A stretch of 64,000 nucleotides of DNA from Paraconiothyrium sp. Pb-2020 (Eukaryota > Ascomycota > Dothideomycetes > Pleosporales > Didymosphaeriaceae), in the NCBI GenBank assembly GCA_022419385.1, contig JAJUBI010000004.1, positions 2,523,286 through 2,587,285 of the forward strand, read 5' to 3'. Shown here piece after piece: positions 24,093 through 34,946 of this stretch. Position 1 is the stretch's first letter. The number at the start of each line of letters is the position of its first letter. The notes beneath the pieces are model-generated. The model saw only the letters and a list, made by a program, of their open reading frames with translations. It was not told where the DNA came from and did no database searches. The translations under genes were made by a program, and so were the position numbers.

Positions 24093-25594
24093 TCATCTAC
24101 CTGCCATGAAACCGATTCTCTCCAGCATTTTTCTCGCCGTGCTTACAGGTGGTTTAGCAATCACTCCGACGACACAAGCCATCGGAACTGCAGCTGCAAA
24201 GTACACCCAGAAAAGCTCACCCCCAGGCCGAAAGTCGTCTGACATGCTAAAAAGCGACGCAATGTAGCTCAGTGGCAGGAACACGACCGCCAAGATCGTG
24301 AGGCGCGTGACGTTCTCCGTTTCTGTGAGCGAGCGACGTCCCTCGATCAAGGCGGCAGTTGACGTGACAACTGAAACCATAGCCTCCAGCCGCTCACCAT
24401 GCTCCGCTACTTCGGTGCGGATGAACTCGAAATCATCGACGAGCATGTCCCAGTCCTCATTAGGCTGCTTGGGGTCCACGTGGTTTTCGATGAAGCGGAC
24501 GGTCCGTCGCAGCTTGGCTTGCGTCGAGAGAACGCGTCTTCGCCACCCCTGCAAGATGCGCAGATTTGTGTTCAACTTCTCCAGTTGTGCGATCAGATCA
24601 CCGGAGAGGGTGGTCGATAGCTCGTACTCTCGGACGCTAAGTCCCATGACTGATATGTAGTTCACCCACTCAGCGGCTACAATCTTCAACGGATAGTATG
24701 AGATATCTCGCAACAACGGCTTCGACGCTGTGCACATCTGTGGCATTTCTTGGGTCCAATAGTGAATGAGCTCGTCAAGCATGCCTCGGCCTGCTGTTCC
24801 AATCGAATTTCCTTTTTGGCCCTCTGCAGTCGGATTCGTGGAGAAGTCTTCGCACCCGCCGAGGAAAGGCTTTGATTTGAGATTTGTCTGTGAGAACCCA
24901 TGTTTCTCTGACGTGGTGTAACTGTCTGGGATCGGTGCATCGACAAGTACGATACCTGGAAACATTTAACGAGCGCTTGGTTTTCTGGATCGAAGTATGT
25001 ACCAGTCCATTCTTCACCAGGCTCATCTACCATCATGACCGAACAACTATGTTGTATCAAACCGATTCTTTCTCCACGCATTGTCGGCAAGACAATTGCC
25101 TTCCGTGGTTGATTACAAACTAAAGCCAAGGACTTCTTTTCTGCATCTTTTTGTTCAAACGTTACAATACGATGGTACTGTAGCGACAAGAAGCTGGACT
25201 TCTTGTCGCGGGATGGCAGCGAGCAGTTGTTAGGGTTTTGGCTGCTAGCACTACGCCATGCTTGATGTAGGTAGGAGGCGAAGAACCATGGATCGATATT
25301 GAAGAACAAGCCGAGCGTCTCGATGGTATATTTCGATGCATCTTCGACTAAGAAAATTCGCCCGAGATTGTTATTTGCTGGCAAGTTCTTGGGCCGATCT
25401 GAAATCTGCTGCAGCTCGCTATGGAGGTTCCTGACGGAAACGTCACGCACCGTAGGAGGCGTCGTTGCACCAATATGCTCTAGGCATATGATGCGGGAGC
25501 GATCGCGCGATGGGCCAGGGCGTTGAAGGAAATCGTAGAGATCTGTCAGACAAGGGTTGCGCTGTTTCTGGGCCCAGACTCGGCTGGAATACAT
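24093..25594 (-). CDS. CorA-like membrane protein without the GMN motif
   Basis: Two exons (25594-25003, 24955-24093) give 484 residues. The 47-base intron GTACAT...TTCCAG joins EEWTG to IVLVDAPIPDS and restores a frame conserved in fungal CorA-like proteins. The N-terminal half is soluble and includes a WFFASYLHQ-type segment. A long helical part with RTVRFIENH and a coiled linker follows, then two membrane helices near the C-terminus (TRLTILAVVFLPLSYIASLF and LFWVYFAAAVPMACVVGVIA). That layout is CorA. At the end of helix 1 true CorA channels have Y-GMN; here it reads SLFSM, so magnesium transport is uncertain. The ATG at 25594 is the first in frame; an upstream exon cannot be excluded. Confidence 0.78.
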
Positions 25595-26471
25595 CACGTC
25601 TCACTTCAAACTGTTGAAACCAGACTGCCTCGTGCTTCTCAAGAGATCATGGTCTTATGGCCTTTCTTGAAGGCTAGCAAATGGTTCCGGTGGGAACCTG
25701 AGATCTTGTTGCCTAGCTAAGGCATCCGTTGCGTAACATGCGAGAGATCAATGCGGGGCAGCTGAGTCTCAAAAGGCAACAAATGCCACCTGGGCTCGAC
25801 AAATCCGATTGTGTACCACATGTGCAGGTTGATTGAACAATTCGCGCCACAGTACCTCACAGATGAATCAAGCGTGCGTTAGATACATATGATCGTGAGG
25901 TAAGTTGGAATTGGCCCCCACACTGTCATGTCAGTTCCAGCGCCGCATAGATCGGGCTAGCTGCACCATCAAGTATTTAGCTTGAACTACAAACGGGGGC
26001 AGCGTTCCTACCTGCCACTACGGCTAAAGCTTTCCAATGTTTCATTCAGCGCTCTGCATTTGAAGTTTAAGTACACACTGAGTTACCATTGTCTGTACCT
26101 CATGCTTCTGTTGTGGAAAGACTATCAAAGGAAGGCTTTTACAACCCTCTATCAGCCATGCCACTACTTCTGGCTTGCCAAAAATGTAGAGCTTCCAGCC
26201 AATTTGGAGCAAATACAATCGTCTTACCCACAATGGCGTATGTCCAATCTACCTGACGTCGTACAAACATCTCCCCTTTCATAAATGTTAAGCACTCAAT
26301 AGCACAAGCCAGCTAACAAGCAGAACTGACGGTTGGTCTTCATCCCAAACCATACCAGTCAACACAAACAACAATCAGATAAGCCTATAAGAAGAGCCTT
26401 CAATCTACAACTATAATACGACTTCCTCTCGTATTAAGTCAAAATAAAGAAGTACCCGAATCGGACGCACA
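25595..26471. promoter_or_regulatory. Divergent promoter region
   Basis: Between the CorA-like gene (minus) and a small plus-strand gene. A TATAA at 26386-26390 is 82 bases before the plus-strand ATG. ORFs near 26.0-26.3 kb show no motif. Confidence 0.4.
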
Positions 26472-26933
26472 ATGACAAGTCAAGATTTCACCACTTTAGA
26501 CGAGATCTCGGACTCTGACCTACGCCAACTGATGGAGACTTACCAACGTCGCTTTCCCCATCTCACCGTCCAACAGATCTACGACGGCATCACGCTATTG
26601 TCACGGCACGACGATGACGTTTTTAATATCCTCCGGAAAGCAAATAGAGTCGAGGGGCCGTCCGAGGACCTGGGCAAAGAGCTTGGGATTCGGGGTGAAC
26701 AGATGCAAGGCGTACAGGAAAAGGGAGCGACTCCTAGCAGCGAAACGACAACGCAACAGGAAGCAGAAGGAGGTGATGTGCGCACGGTGCTATTGGAGAG
26801 GCTGAATGGTATCAAGCAGAGCGTCGAGAAATTCGGAGATGAAGTGAAAGAGATGGGTGAGAGGCTGCGCGGTCTGGCTGAGAGCTTTCAGGCGGTGGTG
26901 AAGGAGCTTGATGATTTGAGCAAGCTGCTTTAG
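26472..26933 (+). CDS. Small unrecognised protein, helical N-terminus and C-terminal coiled coil
   Basis: Single exon, 153 residues, ATG at 26472. I do not recognise a family. Residues 10-55 (LDEISDSDLRQLMETYQRR and following) look like a compact helical domain of UBA/CUE size; I cannot assign it firmly. A Gln/Glu/Thr-rich linker follows. Residues 105-153 (LLERLNGIKQSVEKFGDEVK, then further heptads to KELDDLSKLL) are a clear coiled coil. There is no signal peptide or membrane segment, so it is probably intracellular. The real-gene call rests on codon regularity, the long frame without stops and a TATAA box at a sensible distance. Confidence 0.6.
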   Translation: MTSQDFTTLDEISDSDLRQLMETYQRRFPHLTVQQIYDGITLLSRHDDDVFNILRKANRVEGPSEDLGKELGIRGEQMQGVQEKGATPSSETTTQQEAEGGDVRTVLLERLNGIKQSVEKFGDEVKEMGERLRGLAESFQAVVKELDDLSKLL

Positions 26934-27430
26934 GTTATCAAAGGAGAGCCGGGAGAAAAGGGGTAGAAGACTGCGAGAAGGTGTGGGAATGCGCGGTCGA
27001 TGGGAGCGGAGATGAGTCGCGGATAATTGACCATTTGCGGTTCGACGCTTGATAAGTAGCAGGCGAACCCTTTGCATCAGGATAAACATGACAATTTGAT
27101 GATCCGAAATATGTTCTTCCATCACAATTGATGTCCGGTGTTGAACATTTGGCCCGCATTGACTCGCAAGAGATTAGCGGACCTCGGGAGCGGGTTAAGC
27201 CTTCCTGCCTATTGGGGACTTAGCGTCCATCCCCACACTGAACCACTGACGTCCGTCGATCGGTTACTGGCGGTTCAGCCTTCCCCAGCTTGTCCCCTCA
27301 GCCGCGGTACATCCGACTTTGTTTCTTACCACATTGTCAAGACCAATGCTGTGCTCTATCATTCTGTTTACGTAGAAACAACTTTGACGAGGCGACTTTT
27401 GTGTACGCGCAGGCTAGATTGTGACCCACA
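26934..27430. other. Intergenic between tandem plus-strand genes
   Basis: It should hold the promoter of the carboxylase gene. No clear TATA box and no RNA gene. Confidence 0.4.
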
Positions 27431-29271
27431 ATGGCTCCCAAAGCCCCCTCCCGCGAGGCATTAACCATGCTCAAACATTCCATCCGGCCTTCAAGCGCCC
27501 TCCGTTCGCAGTCGCAATGCCGTCTCGTACATGCCTTCGCCGTCCCTACGCCTCGCCTCCAGGCTCGGCCTCAATTTTCAAGGCAGACGCCGCGTGGTGT
27601 AGCTACGTACACGCATGCTCATCATGCCGAAGCGGTCTCCGTCTTACCGACCAACGTCGACACCAATGCAGAGGACTTTAAGGAAAACAAACGACAAATG
27701 GACGAAGCAACGGAGGCTCTTGAACAGCTTCACGCCAAGATTGCGCAGGGCGGGCCTGAGAAGGCGAGGGAGAAGCATATTCAGCGAGGCAAGATGTTTG
27801 TCCGGGATCGCATCACGGCGCTGATCGACCCGGGAACTCCCTTCCTGGAATTCAGTCAAATGGCAGGGTACGAAATGTACAAGGGCGAAGATGTTCCGGC
27901 AGGTGGCATCATCACGGGTGTTGGGACTGTGAACGGCGTGCAGTGCATGATTGTTGCGAACGACTCGACAGTCAAAGGTGGAACTTACTATCCCATTACT
28001 GTGAAGAAACACCTGCGAGCGCAGGCTATTGCACAGGAAAATCGCCTGCCCTGCATCTACCTCGTCGATTCTGGTGGCGCGAATCTTCCCAACCAAGCCG
28101 ACGTTTTTCCTGATGTCAATCACTTTGGACGAATCTTCTACAACCAGGCCACCATGTCTGGTATGGGAATTCCGCAGATTAGCGTGGTCATGGGACCATG
28201 TACCGCCGGTGGCGCTTACATCCCCTCAATGAGCGATGAAAGCATTATCGTGGAAAATCAAGGTCACATTTTCCTCGCTGGCCCTCCCCTCGTAAAAGCC
28301 GCAACTGGTGAAGTCGTTTCAGCAGAGGACCTCGGAGGAGGAAGACTACATAGCGAAGTCTCTGGCGTCACCGATTCTCTCGCTGTTGACGACGCCCACG
28401 CGCTTGTTCTTGCACGGAGGAGCGTTGGCAACCTCAACTGGCACCGAAGACAGGCCTTCTCTCCCTCTGCACAAGCACCGTTCCAGGAGCCGCTCTACGA
28501 CCCTAAAGAGCTCTCCGGAATTGCCGGTACCAACCTACGTCGACAAATTCCCATTCATGAGATTATAGCACGCATCGTTGACGGCTCCGTTTTTTCTGAG
28601 TTCAAGCCTCTCTATGGTCCAACTCTTGTCACAGGATTCGCCAAAATTTACGGCCATCCCGTTGGCATCGTTGCAAACAATGGCATTTTGTTCTCTGAGT
28701 GTTCGCTCAAGGGTGCACACTTCGTTCAATTATGTGGAAAGCGACAGATCCCCTTGATCTTCTTACAAAACATCAGCGGCTTCATGGTTGGCCGAGATGC
28801 GGAGATGGGTGGCATTGCGAAGAACGGTGCTAAGCTTGTGACGGCAGTGAGCTGTGTGGATGTACCGAAGTTCACCGTCATTGTTGGAAGTTCAGCAGGC
28901 GCTGGTAACTATGGCATGTGGTATGTTTGATCTCCGCTCTGTCCGCTCACAGCTTGAACTGACAATCAACAAGTGGTCGCGCTTACTCACCTCGTTTACT
29001 GTTCGCCTGGCCCAACGCTAAAACCTCGGTTATGGGCGCAGAGCAGCTCTCCTCGGTCATGGAAGCAGTTGGCAAGAAAGTTGATCCAGATCTCAAAGCG
29101 CGTATCGAACGTGAGAGCGAGGCCACATTCGGGTCCGCACGGTTGTGGGACGATGGCATCATCCCTCCTGAGCACACGAGAAGGGTTCTGGGTATGGGTT
29201 TGCAGATGGCGCAAGGAGGCCAGAATCTCGGCGTCGAGCGAGAATCAAAATGGGGTGTTTTCAGAATGTAA
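27431..29271 (+). CDS. mccB: Methylcrotonoyl-CoA carboxylase, beta (carboxyltransferase) subunit
   Basis: Two exons (27431-28920, 28974-29271) give 595 residues. The first 65 residues are rich in Arg, Ser and Ala with few acids, as in a mitochondrial targeting sequence. The rest is a biotin-dependent carboxyltransferase: RERIT-like start VRDRITALIDPGTPFLE, the N-domain GTVNGVQCMIVANDSTVKGG, the oxyanion-hole region GPCTAGGAYIPSMSDE, GHIFLAGPPLVKAATGE, then the C-domain IVANNGILFSECSLKGAHF and GSSAGAGNYGMCGRAY. The intron splits the Cys codon of GMCGRAY. This is the non-biotinylated partner of MCC, which carboxylates 3-methylcrotonyl-CoA in leucine breakdown. The bacterial geranyl-CoA carboxylase subunit AtuC is a close relative, so that substrate is a lesser possibility. 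The biotin-bearing alpha subunit is not in the window. Confidence 0.92.
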
Positions 29272-29613
29272 TGAAATAATCGCTGACAGAACCGTAGAAG
29301 CTGAGCAAGCGTTTTCAGCCATATCCATCTTCAATGTCCCTAAAGCTGCTTCCAATGTTCGCTTTTGGGCCTTTGTGTGCTGAATGCTAACATAGATCGA
29401 CTAGACAATGTGGAGCAGTGGCGGGCCTCGCAGCAAGCTAAGCGCAGCATGAGGTGGCGCAGCAGCCTAGGCATCATCTAAACAGCATTGAAGCTACTGC
29501 ACACATCACGCTCTCAAGCTTCCTAGTATTCCGCCGCAGAGTCCATTCGCCAGGCCCAACCATACAACCTCAACTACTCGAAAACCCCACATAGCCTGAC
29601 TCAATTGCAAAAC
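29272..29613. other. Intergenic, nothing recognised
   Basis: 342 bases between two plus-strand genes. No distinct promoter element was seen. Confidence 0.4.
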
Positions 29614-30351
29614 ATGGCAAAACCTGTCCCCTCTCCGCCACCGATGCCATCCTTCCACCTTCTGTGCATGGAAGAAAAATACATCACGGCATTCGAATCC
29701 GCACGACACAGCTACAATCTCCCCACTTCCATCTCCATCACATACCAAAGAGGAACCCTTGCCTCACTTCCTCAACATGTTCAATTCGACGCCATCGTCT
29801 CCCCCGCAAATTCCTATGCACGCATGGACGGTGGCTTCGACGATGCTTTATCGCGCGCCTTCTCACCCGAAAACGACTATCTCGCGCTCACACGCGTCGC
29901 GCAGGAGGCGTTGTACAAGGAGCACCGCGGGTTTCTTGCACCAGGGAGCTGCATGTTAGTTTCGTTGGACAACGAGAAGTTGAGAGGGAGCACGGAGAGG
30001 TGGGGATGTAAGTGGCTGGCGCTGTGTCCGACGATGAAAGTGCCGCAGCGCGTGGATTGGGATAGAGAGGTCGTGTATGAGTGTGTTTGGGCGCTGTTGG
30101 CGGCAGTGGATAGGCATAATGTGTCTGTGAACGACGGAGATGGAAAGAGCGGGACGAAGGTTCAAACTTTGCTGATGACGCCGTTGGCCACGGGTTATGG
30201 GAGGTGGAGTGCGGAGCGATGGGCTGCGCAGACCGTATTGGGGATGAAGCATTTCGTTGAAGCGGCGAGGGCCGGGGATAAATGGACCGTTATGGGGCCG
30301 ACGAGGGTTATGGGTCATGCGAGTGAGGTGGAAAAGACATGGGAATTATAG
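29614..30351 (+). CDS. Macro-domain-like protein
   Basis: Single exon, 245 residues. The ATG encodes MAKPVPSPPPMPSFH; the ORF extends upstream only to a TTG. The segment FDAIVSPANSYARMDGGFDD is the macro-domain loop: the Asp that contacts adenine, then P-A-N-S, then the glycine-bearing loop with G-G-F-D. MTPLATGYGRWSAERWAAQT matches the second ligand loop. Macro domains bind ADP-ribose or its derivatives, and some are hydrolases that remove ADP-ribose. Here the second loop reads MDGGFDD rather than the GGGVD of active hydrolases, so binding or altered activity is possible. No targeting signal is visible. It is a stand-alone macro protein of ordinary size. Confidence 0.72.
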   Translation: MAKPVPSPPPMPSFHLLCMEEKYITAFESARHSYNLPTSISITYQRGTLASLPQHVQFDAIVSPANSYARMDGGFDDALSRAFSPENDYLALTRVAQEALYKEHRGFLAPGSCMLVSLDNEKLRGSTERWGCKWLALCPTMKVPQRVDWDREVVYECVWALLAAVDRHNVSVNDGDGKSGTKVQTLLMTPLATGYGRWSAERWAAQTVLGMKHFVEAARAGDKWTVMGPTRVMGHASEVEKTWEL

Positions 30352-30762
30352 TTGAGTTAGCGATTCAGTGCTAGTGAACCTTCAATGTTCTGTACATTGG
30401 TATCTTTCAGTGCTACTGGGAACTCGATCTTGTTGGGAAATGGCAGACCTCTACCAACAAGTCGTAGAGCAGCTTGAAACGGTTGAGGGAACATGGGGCT
30501 CACTCCTGGTTTCCAATGTGTGCGAAGCCAAACATGTTCCGCACCTAGAGAGGGTTCCTCGGAACATCTTTGCCTGCATTGCAATACGGAGGTCGAGTGC
30601 ATTTCTGGCAGCTTGAGACCCCTGTAATCCGGGCCTTGCAGATCATTTCGAGTACATGTGAGAGGGGTATGTGAAAGGTAACATGGGTAGGGAAGTATCA
30701 GAAAGCTTGGGATTCTAGAGAGTGTGTCTCCACTGAAGTGACTAGCGTTATGTTATCCTGTC
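30352..30762. other. Convergent 3' region
   Basis: 411 bases between the stop of the macro-domain gene and the 3' end of the GH5 pseudogene. No further feature. Confidence 0.45.
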
Positions 30763-31933
30763 TCAAGTACAGTACTGCTGTCCTTCGGCAAGATTGATGA
30801 TCCCAAGCTCAATAAAGCGCTCATAGTTCCAATAATCACCCTGCACTCCCTCCCCCTCTTCCAAAGAACTTCGCTGTCCAATACGCACTCCCCTGCGTGT
30901 ATTTACCGAAAGCATACAATCCCGTGTTGAGGTTCTTCTCACGATTGACAAACCGGTTATTTGTCGCAGTCTGGATAGACCACTCACCCACGAACACGGG
31001 GAACTTGCCATCCCCGGCAGAAGCTTTAGCATCAGAGCATATATCTGCAGTGACTGTATCCGAATCCGTAGGTCGTCCTGCGAAGTAATAGTTATGGACG
31101 TCGAAGACCAGGTTGGTGCTAGGCGAGAACTTCGGAGACCAGTAGGCTTCGCCCTTGAAGCCGCCTTGGAACATGACCGGAACTTTTGGGTTTGCGGCTT
31201 TGACCTTAGCAATGACTGCATTGATGTACTTCAATGTCCATGTCGCTCCGCTCTCGCTCAGAGCTGCAGGCGTTCCGAAGGTCGAAAAATCTGGGTTATC
31301 CACCGTTTCATTGATAGGCTCGAAACTGTACGACTGTGGAGATCCAGAGTTCTGGATGAATGCGATAGCGACATCCACCGCTTTCAGGGAGTTATCGAGG
31401 TTGGTCCGGTTATTGAACCATCCGAAGTGACCTTCAGCTTCGCCGAAACCCATGCCGTTGACACCGCCCGGGAGGGAGTGGATATCTACAACAATGTGCA
31501 TGTTGTACTTGGAGATAGCGTAAGTTGCTATGTTCTTGAGGAAGGAGAGCTGATTTCCGGAGTACAGTTTGGTTCCTGGAATCTTGATCCACGCTGCGTA
31601 CGTGGTGGGAATTCGAAGTAGAGTGATACCGTGAGCGGCTAGATTGTCAATGTCCGCTGGCTGGATATAAGTGGCGTATCGGCGCTCAGGTACCGATCCA
31701 CATTGCGGTCCAAGTTGGTCACAGCGGGTCCATTTGTCGGTCGTATTGCCGCATTTCTGGCTTCAGAAGGTAGGATCGATATTAGCTTCTTGAGCGAGCC
31801 ATCCCCCGAGGTTGACGCCCGCGGCCTTGAATGACTTCCAATCAACGTAGCTAGCTTGGGACGTTGTAGCTGGGTTGGCTAGAGCGCTAGATGGAAGGAA
31901 TGAGACCAGAGAAAGAATTCGATGGAGACGCAT
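30763..31933 (-). pseudogene. GH5 exo-beta-1,3-glucanase, disrupted by a stop and a frameshift
   Basis: From the ATG at 31933 the frame gives a signal peptide (MRLHRILSLVSFLPSSALA) and NLGGWLAQEANIDPTF, then TGA at 31765-31763. Immediately beyond the TGA the same frame continues as SQKCGNTTDKWTRC and runs on to GH5 landmarks: HIVVDIHSLPGG, the acid/base Glu in FEPINE and the nucleophile Glu in FVGEWS. The expected residue at the TGA is Trp, so this is a TGG to TGA change. After YWTAKFFG, at about 30840-30870 in a G-rich run, the frame shifts by one base; the family ending GDYWNYERFIELGI is in the other frame and ends at 30763. No intron with proper GT-AG ends removes either lesion. If intact it would be a secreted exo-1,3-glucanase of about 390 residues. 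Two independent lesions favour a pseudogene over sequencing error. Confidence 0.82.
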
Positions 31934-32461
31934 ACTGGTTGTGTCAGGGGGTAGTGTTTGGGTATGACTTTGTAGCTTGGTAGACGATCGTTGAAACACT
32001 GGATGCTCGACCACATATATACACCGATCTCGAGGATTCTACTCTCACTGTTAATTCTGATCATAACTTGGAGAAGCGCAGCCGAGCAGCAAGGTATGTC
32101 TACGACTTCCGAGTCATCTTGGGCTGTCAGCTACAACTCAAAGCCGACCAATTAGCAAGGCCTCATAGGTATTCCGACAACTTGACTTGCCTTTTCAAGA
32201 AGAAAACTATGGTAAAATTATGATGCTCAGATCCTATTGTCCCAGCATCGATTCTGCGGGGGCGAAAGTCTGGGGTAAAGTGGAGATGTTTGTGCATATT
32301 CGAGGCGGGGAATCGAAATCAAGATCGTCCCCACATCCCGACACCTACACACAACAATCTTAGCCACACAAGATTACACGTTGGTCTCGTGTTTCGGGGA
32401 AATACTTCCGCCCAGTCCCTGAACATGATCACTCGCTCCCAAAACATTGATACTGTTCACA
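31934..32461. promoter_or_regulatory. Old promoter region of the GH5 pseudogene
   Basis: A TATATAT at 32015-32021 (minus strand) lies 82 bases before the old ATG, so the promoter still looks intact. The rest, up to the stop of the next minus-strand gene, shows nothing. Confidence 0.45.
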
Positions 32462-33562
32462 TCACAGCTTTGAACCCTTCGTCTCCCTCCTCAATCTCTC
32501 CTGAATCGGCTCTAACAATGCCTTCATCCCTGCCGCCATCTCCGCCTCATTCTGCCCCGTCCCTTCCGCACTCGGCGGCGCAATGTTCCACTCAGGTATT
32601 ATCCTCGTCCCCGCCATGCTAATTTCAAACACCGTACCGCAGCCATACTGCTTCTTCTGGATCAAGTCCAGCATCCCCTCTGCCACATCATCCGGCTTCA
32701 ACGCCTTAATCTCATGGAAAGAATATTGCTCTTTCTTATCGGCGGTGAAAAGCGGGGTGTGGACAAGGCCAGGGCAAATGGTTGTGATCTTGACGCCGGT
32801 AAAGGACTCAGAGGCCGTCATGGACTTGACGAAGCCGACGATGGCGTGCTTAGTTGCGCAGTAAAGGGGCGCGGCGATGCTGCCACCGAGGCCGCCAATG
32901 GAGGCGATGATGCAGACCGAGGCGCGCTTTCCGCGCTCGAGACTCTTTTTGATGGCGAGACGGGTTAGTTTTATAGGGTGAGAGACGTTAATGTCGACTT
33001 GAGCGTAGCCTTTATCTTGCTCGGGGTCTTGCCAGAAATTGGAGAAGGGTGGCTCGAAAACGCCGGCGCATATGCCTGGATTCAGAGTCAGTTTATACTG
33101 CAACAGAGAGAGTTGCTGTTTAATAGTAAAGATAGGCAGCCTTTGCCGATCCTTGCGACAAGTTGCGAAGGCTAGGGAAGATAGGGCTTACCGTACGCAT
33201 CAGGTACATCATTCCACTTGCTCTCACAAGCATCGAACAGCTTCAAGAAATCTGGCCAATGCGAGACATCCGATTGCACATACAACACGTTGCTCTTTCC
33301 TGTAGCCCTCCTTAGTCCCGCTCAAGATCCTAAGTTGCACATGACTCACCCTGCGACCAGCTATCAAAATCTGGCGTTGTACGCAGATCAGCGACTAGGA
33401 CCTTTGCACCGAGCTCGGAAGCCTGCTTCGTCAAGCAAAGTCCGATGCCTGTGGTATGTTAGAACCGTCTCTTTGCGTGACGCGCGAGACTGACAGACCT
33501 GAAGCGCCTCCAGTGATGAGTATAATCTTCTTGCTGTCTAGTGGAATGTCGATCGATTCCAT
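32462..33562 (-). CDS. Short-chain dehydrogenase/reductase
   Basis: Four exons (33562-33499, 33448-33350, 33299-33192, 33075-32462) give 294 residues. The Rossmann motif is ILITGGASGIG, the last Gly codon being made by splicing at intron 1. NVLYVQSDVSH is the adenine-ring Asp region. ASIGG holds the catalytic Ser, and YCATK is the Tyr-x-x-x-Lys pair. CPGLVHTPLF follows the active site. The core matches classical SDRs close to 15-hydroxyprostaglandin dehydrogenase-like enzymes. The substrate is unknown. Lack of a signal peptide puts it in the cytosol. It is next to an EthD protein, another SDR and an AtuA protein, so a shared catabolic or biosynthetic route is possible. Confidence 0.87.
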
Positions 33563-33969
33563 CTTGAAAGCAATTTTATCGTGAACTAGGTATATGGAAA
33601 GGTTTGAAGGGTCCGCGACGACACATGCTGGCAATACATGGGGTTATAGAGTATCGGGTAACGGGTACCGACAAGCCGGTTGGCTGTTTGGATGCGGAGG
33701 AATGGGGAAGAGGTAAATCTCGAGCGGCAGAGTCATGCAATGAACGATCGAATGTGGTATAGGCAACGCGGGACAAGACACGAGTCATGGAGCTCTGTTG
33801 TGAGGGTGGCGGGGCTGAAGAGGCAGGAGGAATCGGGGAAGCTCCGAAGCGCCTCGGCTAGAGGCATCCGAAACAAAAAGTACACAATCTGCGACACAAA
33901 CCTCACAGAGACGCGCGAGAAGGCGCAGGACTGTCCGGACATTTCAACGCATACGCGAAATTGTTTTGT
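33563..33969. other. Intergenic between tandem minus-strand genes
   Basis: 407 bases. It should contain the SDR promoter and the 3' UTR of the EthD gene. No clear TATA box. Confidence 0.4.
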
Positions 33970-34439
33970 CTAGAAATTCCTTGCATGCGTCCGCACGATC
34001 TCCCCGTTGTCGATAACGACATATTCCACCCCAATGGTCACACTGATCGTATCCATACAAATCAACTTCTTCTCGTCTGGCTGAATCACTTTTTGATAAT
34101 ACGGATCCAAGAAAGCAGCCTCGAAATCCTCATACTTGCGCACCCAGAAATCACCCATGCCGTCGTAGCTGAGTGGCGAGCGGCCGGTGGCATCGAACAT
34201 TCTCTTGCCGAGGGCTTTGTGCTTGGAGGTAGTGTGGTACTGGCTGATTGTTAGGTCGACTTTTTGCAATATTGCAAAGGAAGATGTACTTGGACGTATT
34301 TCACGATGCCACTACGTTGCAGCCAATTGGTTGCTAGCGGACCGTGCTCGTAGGCCCAGTATTTGTTGAAGTTGTCTTCTGACATCCCAGGGCGGCGGTT
34401 CACGATGACGGTTATGCGGATGAGTTCTTCAGTAGACAT
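33970..34439 (-). CDS. EthD-domain protein
   Basis: Two exons (34439-34290, 34239-33970), phase 0, give 139 residues. IRITVIVNRRPGMSEDNFNK followed by YWAYEHGPLA is the EthD/dimeric alpha-beta barrel signature: a beta strand, R-x-G-M-S/T-x-E-x-F, then W-x-x-x-H-G-P-L-A. KYVQYHTTS is joined by the intron. DFWVRKYEDFEAAFLDPYY is the second half. Proteins of this fold act as small dimeric enzymes or accessories. In fungi they include decarboxylases and cyclases of polyketide routes. The function here is unknown, but its position between two SDR genes fits a small pathway. Confidence 0.82.
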
Positions 34440-34946
34440 CGTGTGTGGTGAAAGATGTTACTGGAGATGCGGGGGACGATGATCCGTACTTCTAAGAGCA
34501 GGAGATGCAAGTTAAGTTATTTCAAGGCAGCGAATCGACAGTCTATCTCAGATGCCAAACATGTGGGGATCATAGCCGAGCCACAAGGTCTATCCGAACC
34601 CACACGCACCATGTGGTCTGGGCAATTGGCAGACCGGAAGATGAGGATCGGCCAAGCATCGGAGTCGGAGGCGGGAGCATGAGGAGATTGAGCTGAGCCA
34701 GGCGACACACATACTCAACGCGGGGTAGAAATGTCTATTAGTACTCCCTAAATGTGACTAGTGCTAGCTGTAGTTAACGGCCCGAGCATCAAGTGCCTCC
34801 CGTCACTCATGGGTATCACTAGAGAACCGTAAGTTTACTCTACGGCATGGGAAGCCGGATTACCCCATGCGTTGATGTGATGCGGTACTGTATGCGAGCA
34901 TGTGTAGGGAAAAGAGCTGTTTGATATTTAGGGTTTCGTATAGGAT
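34440..34946. other. Intergenic, nothing recognised
   Basis: 507 bases with the EthD promoter and the 3' flank of the disrupted SDR. Short ORFs only. Confidence 0.4.

Noticed and set aside
31763..31765. Programmed TGA readthrough or selenocysteine in the GH5 gene
   Set aside because: Context is TGA-AGC, not a known readthrough context; fungi lack selenocysteine machinery; and a second lesion exists downstream.
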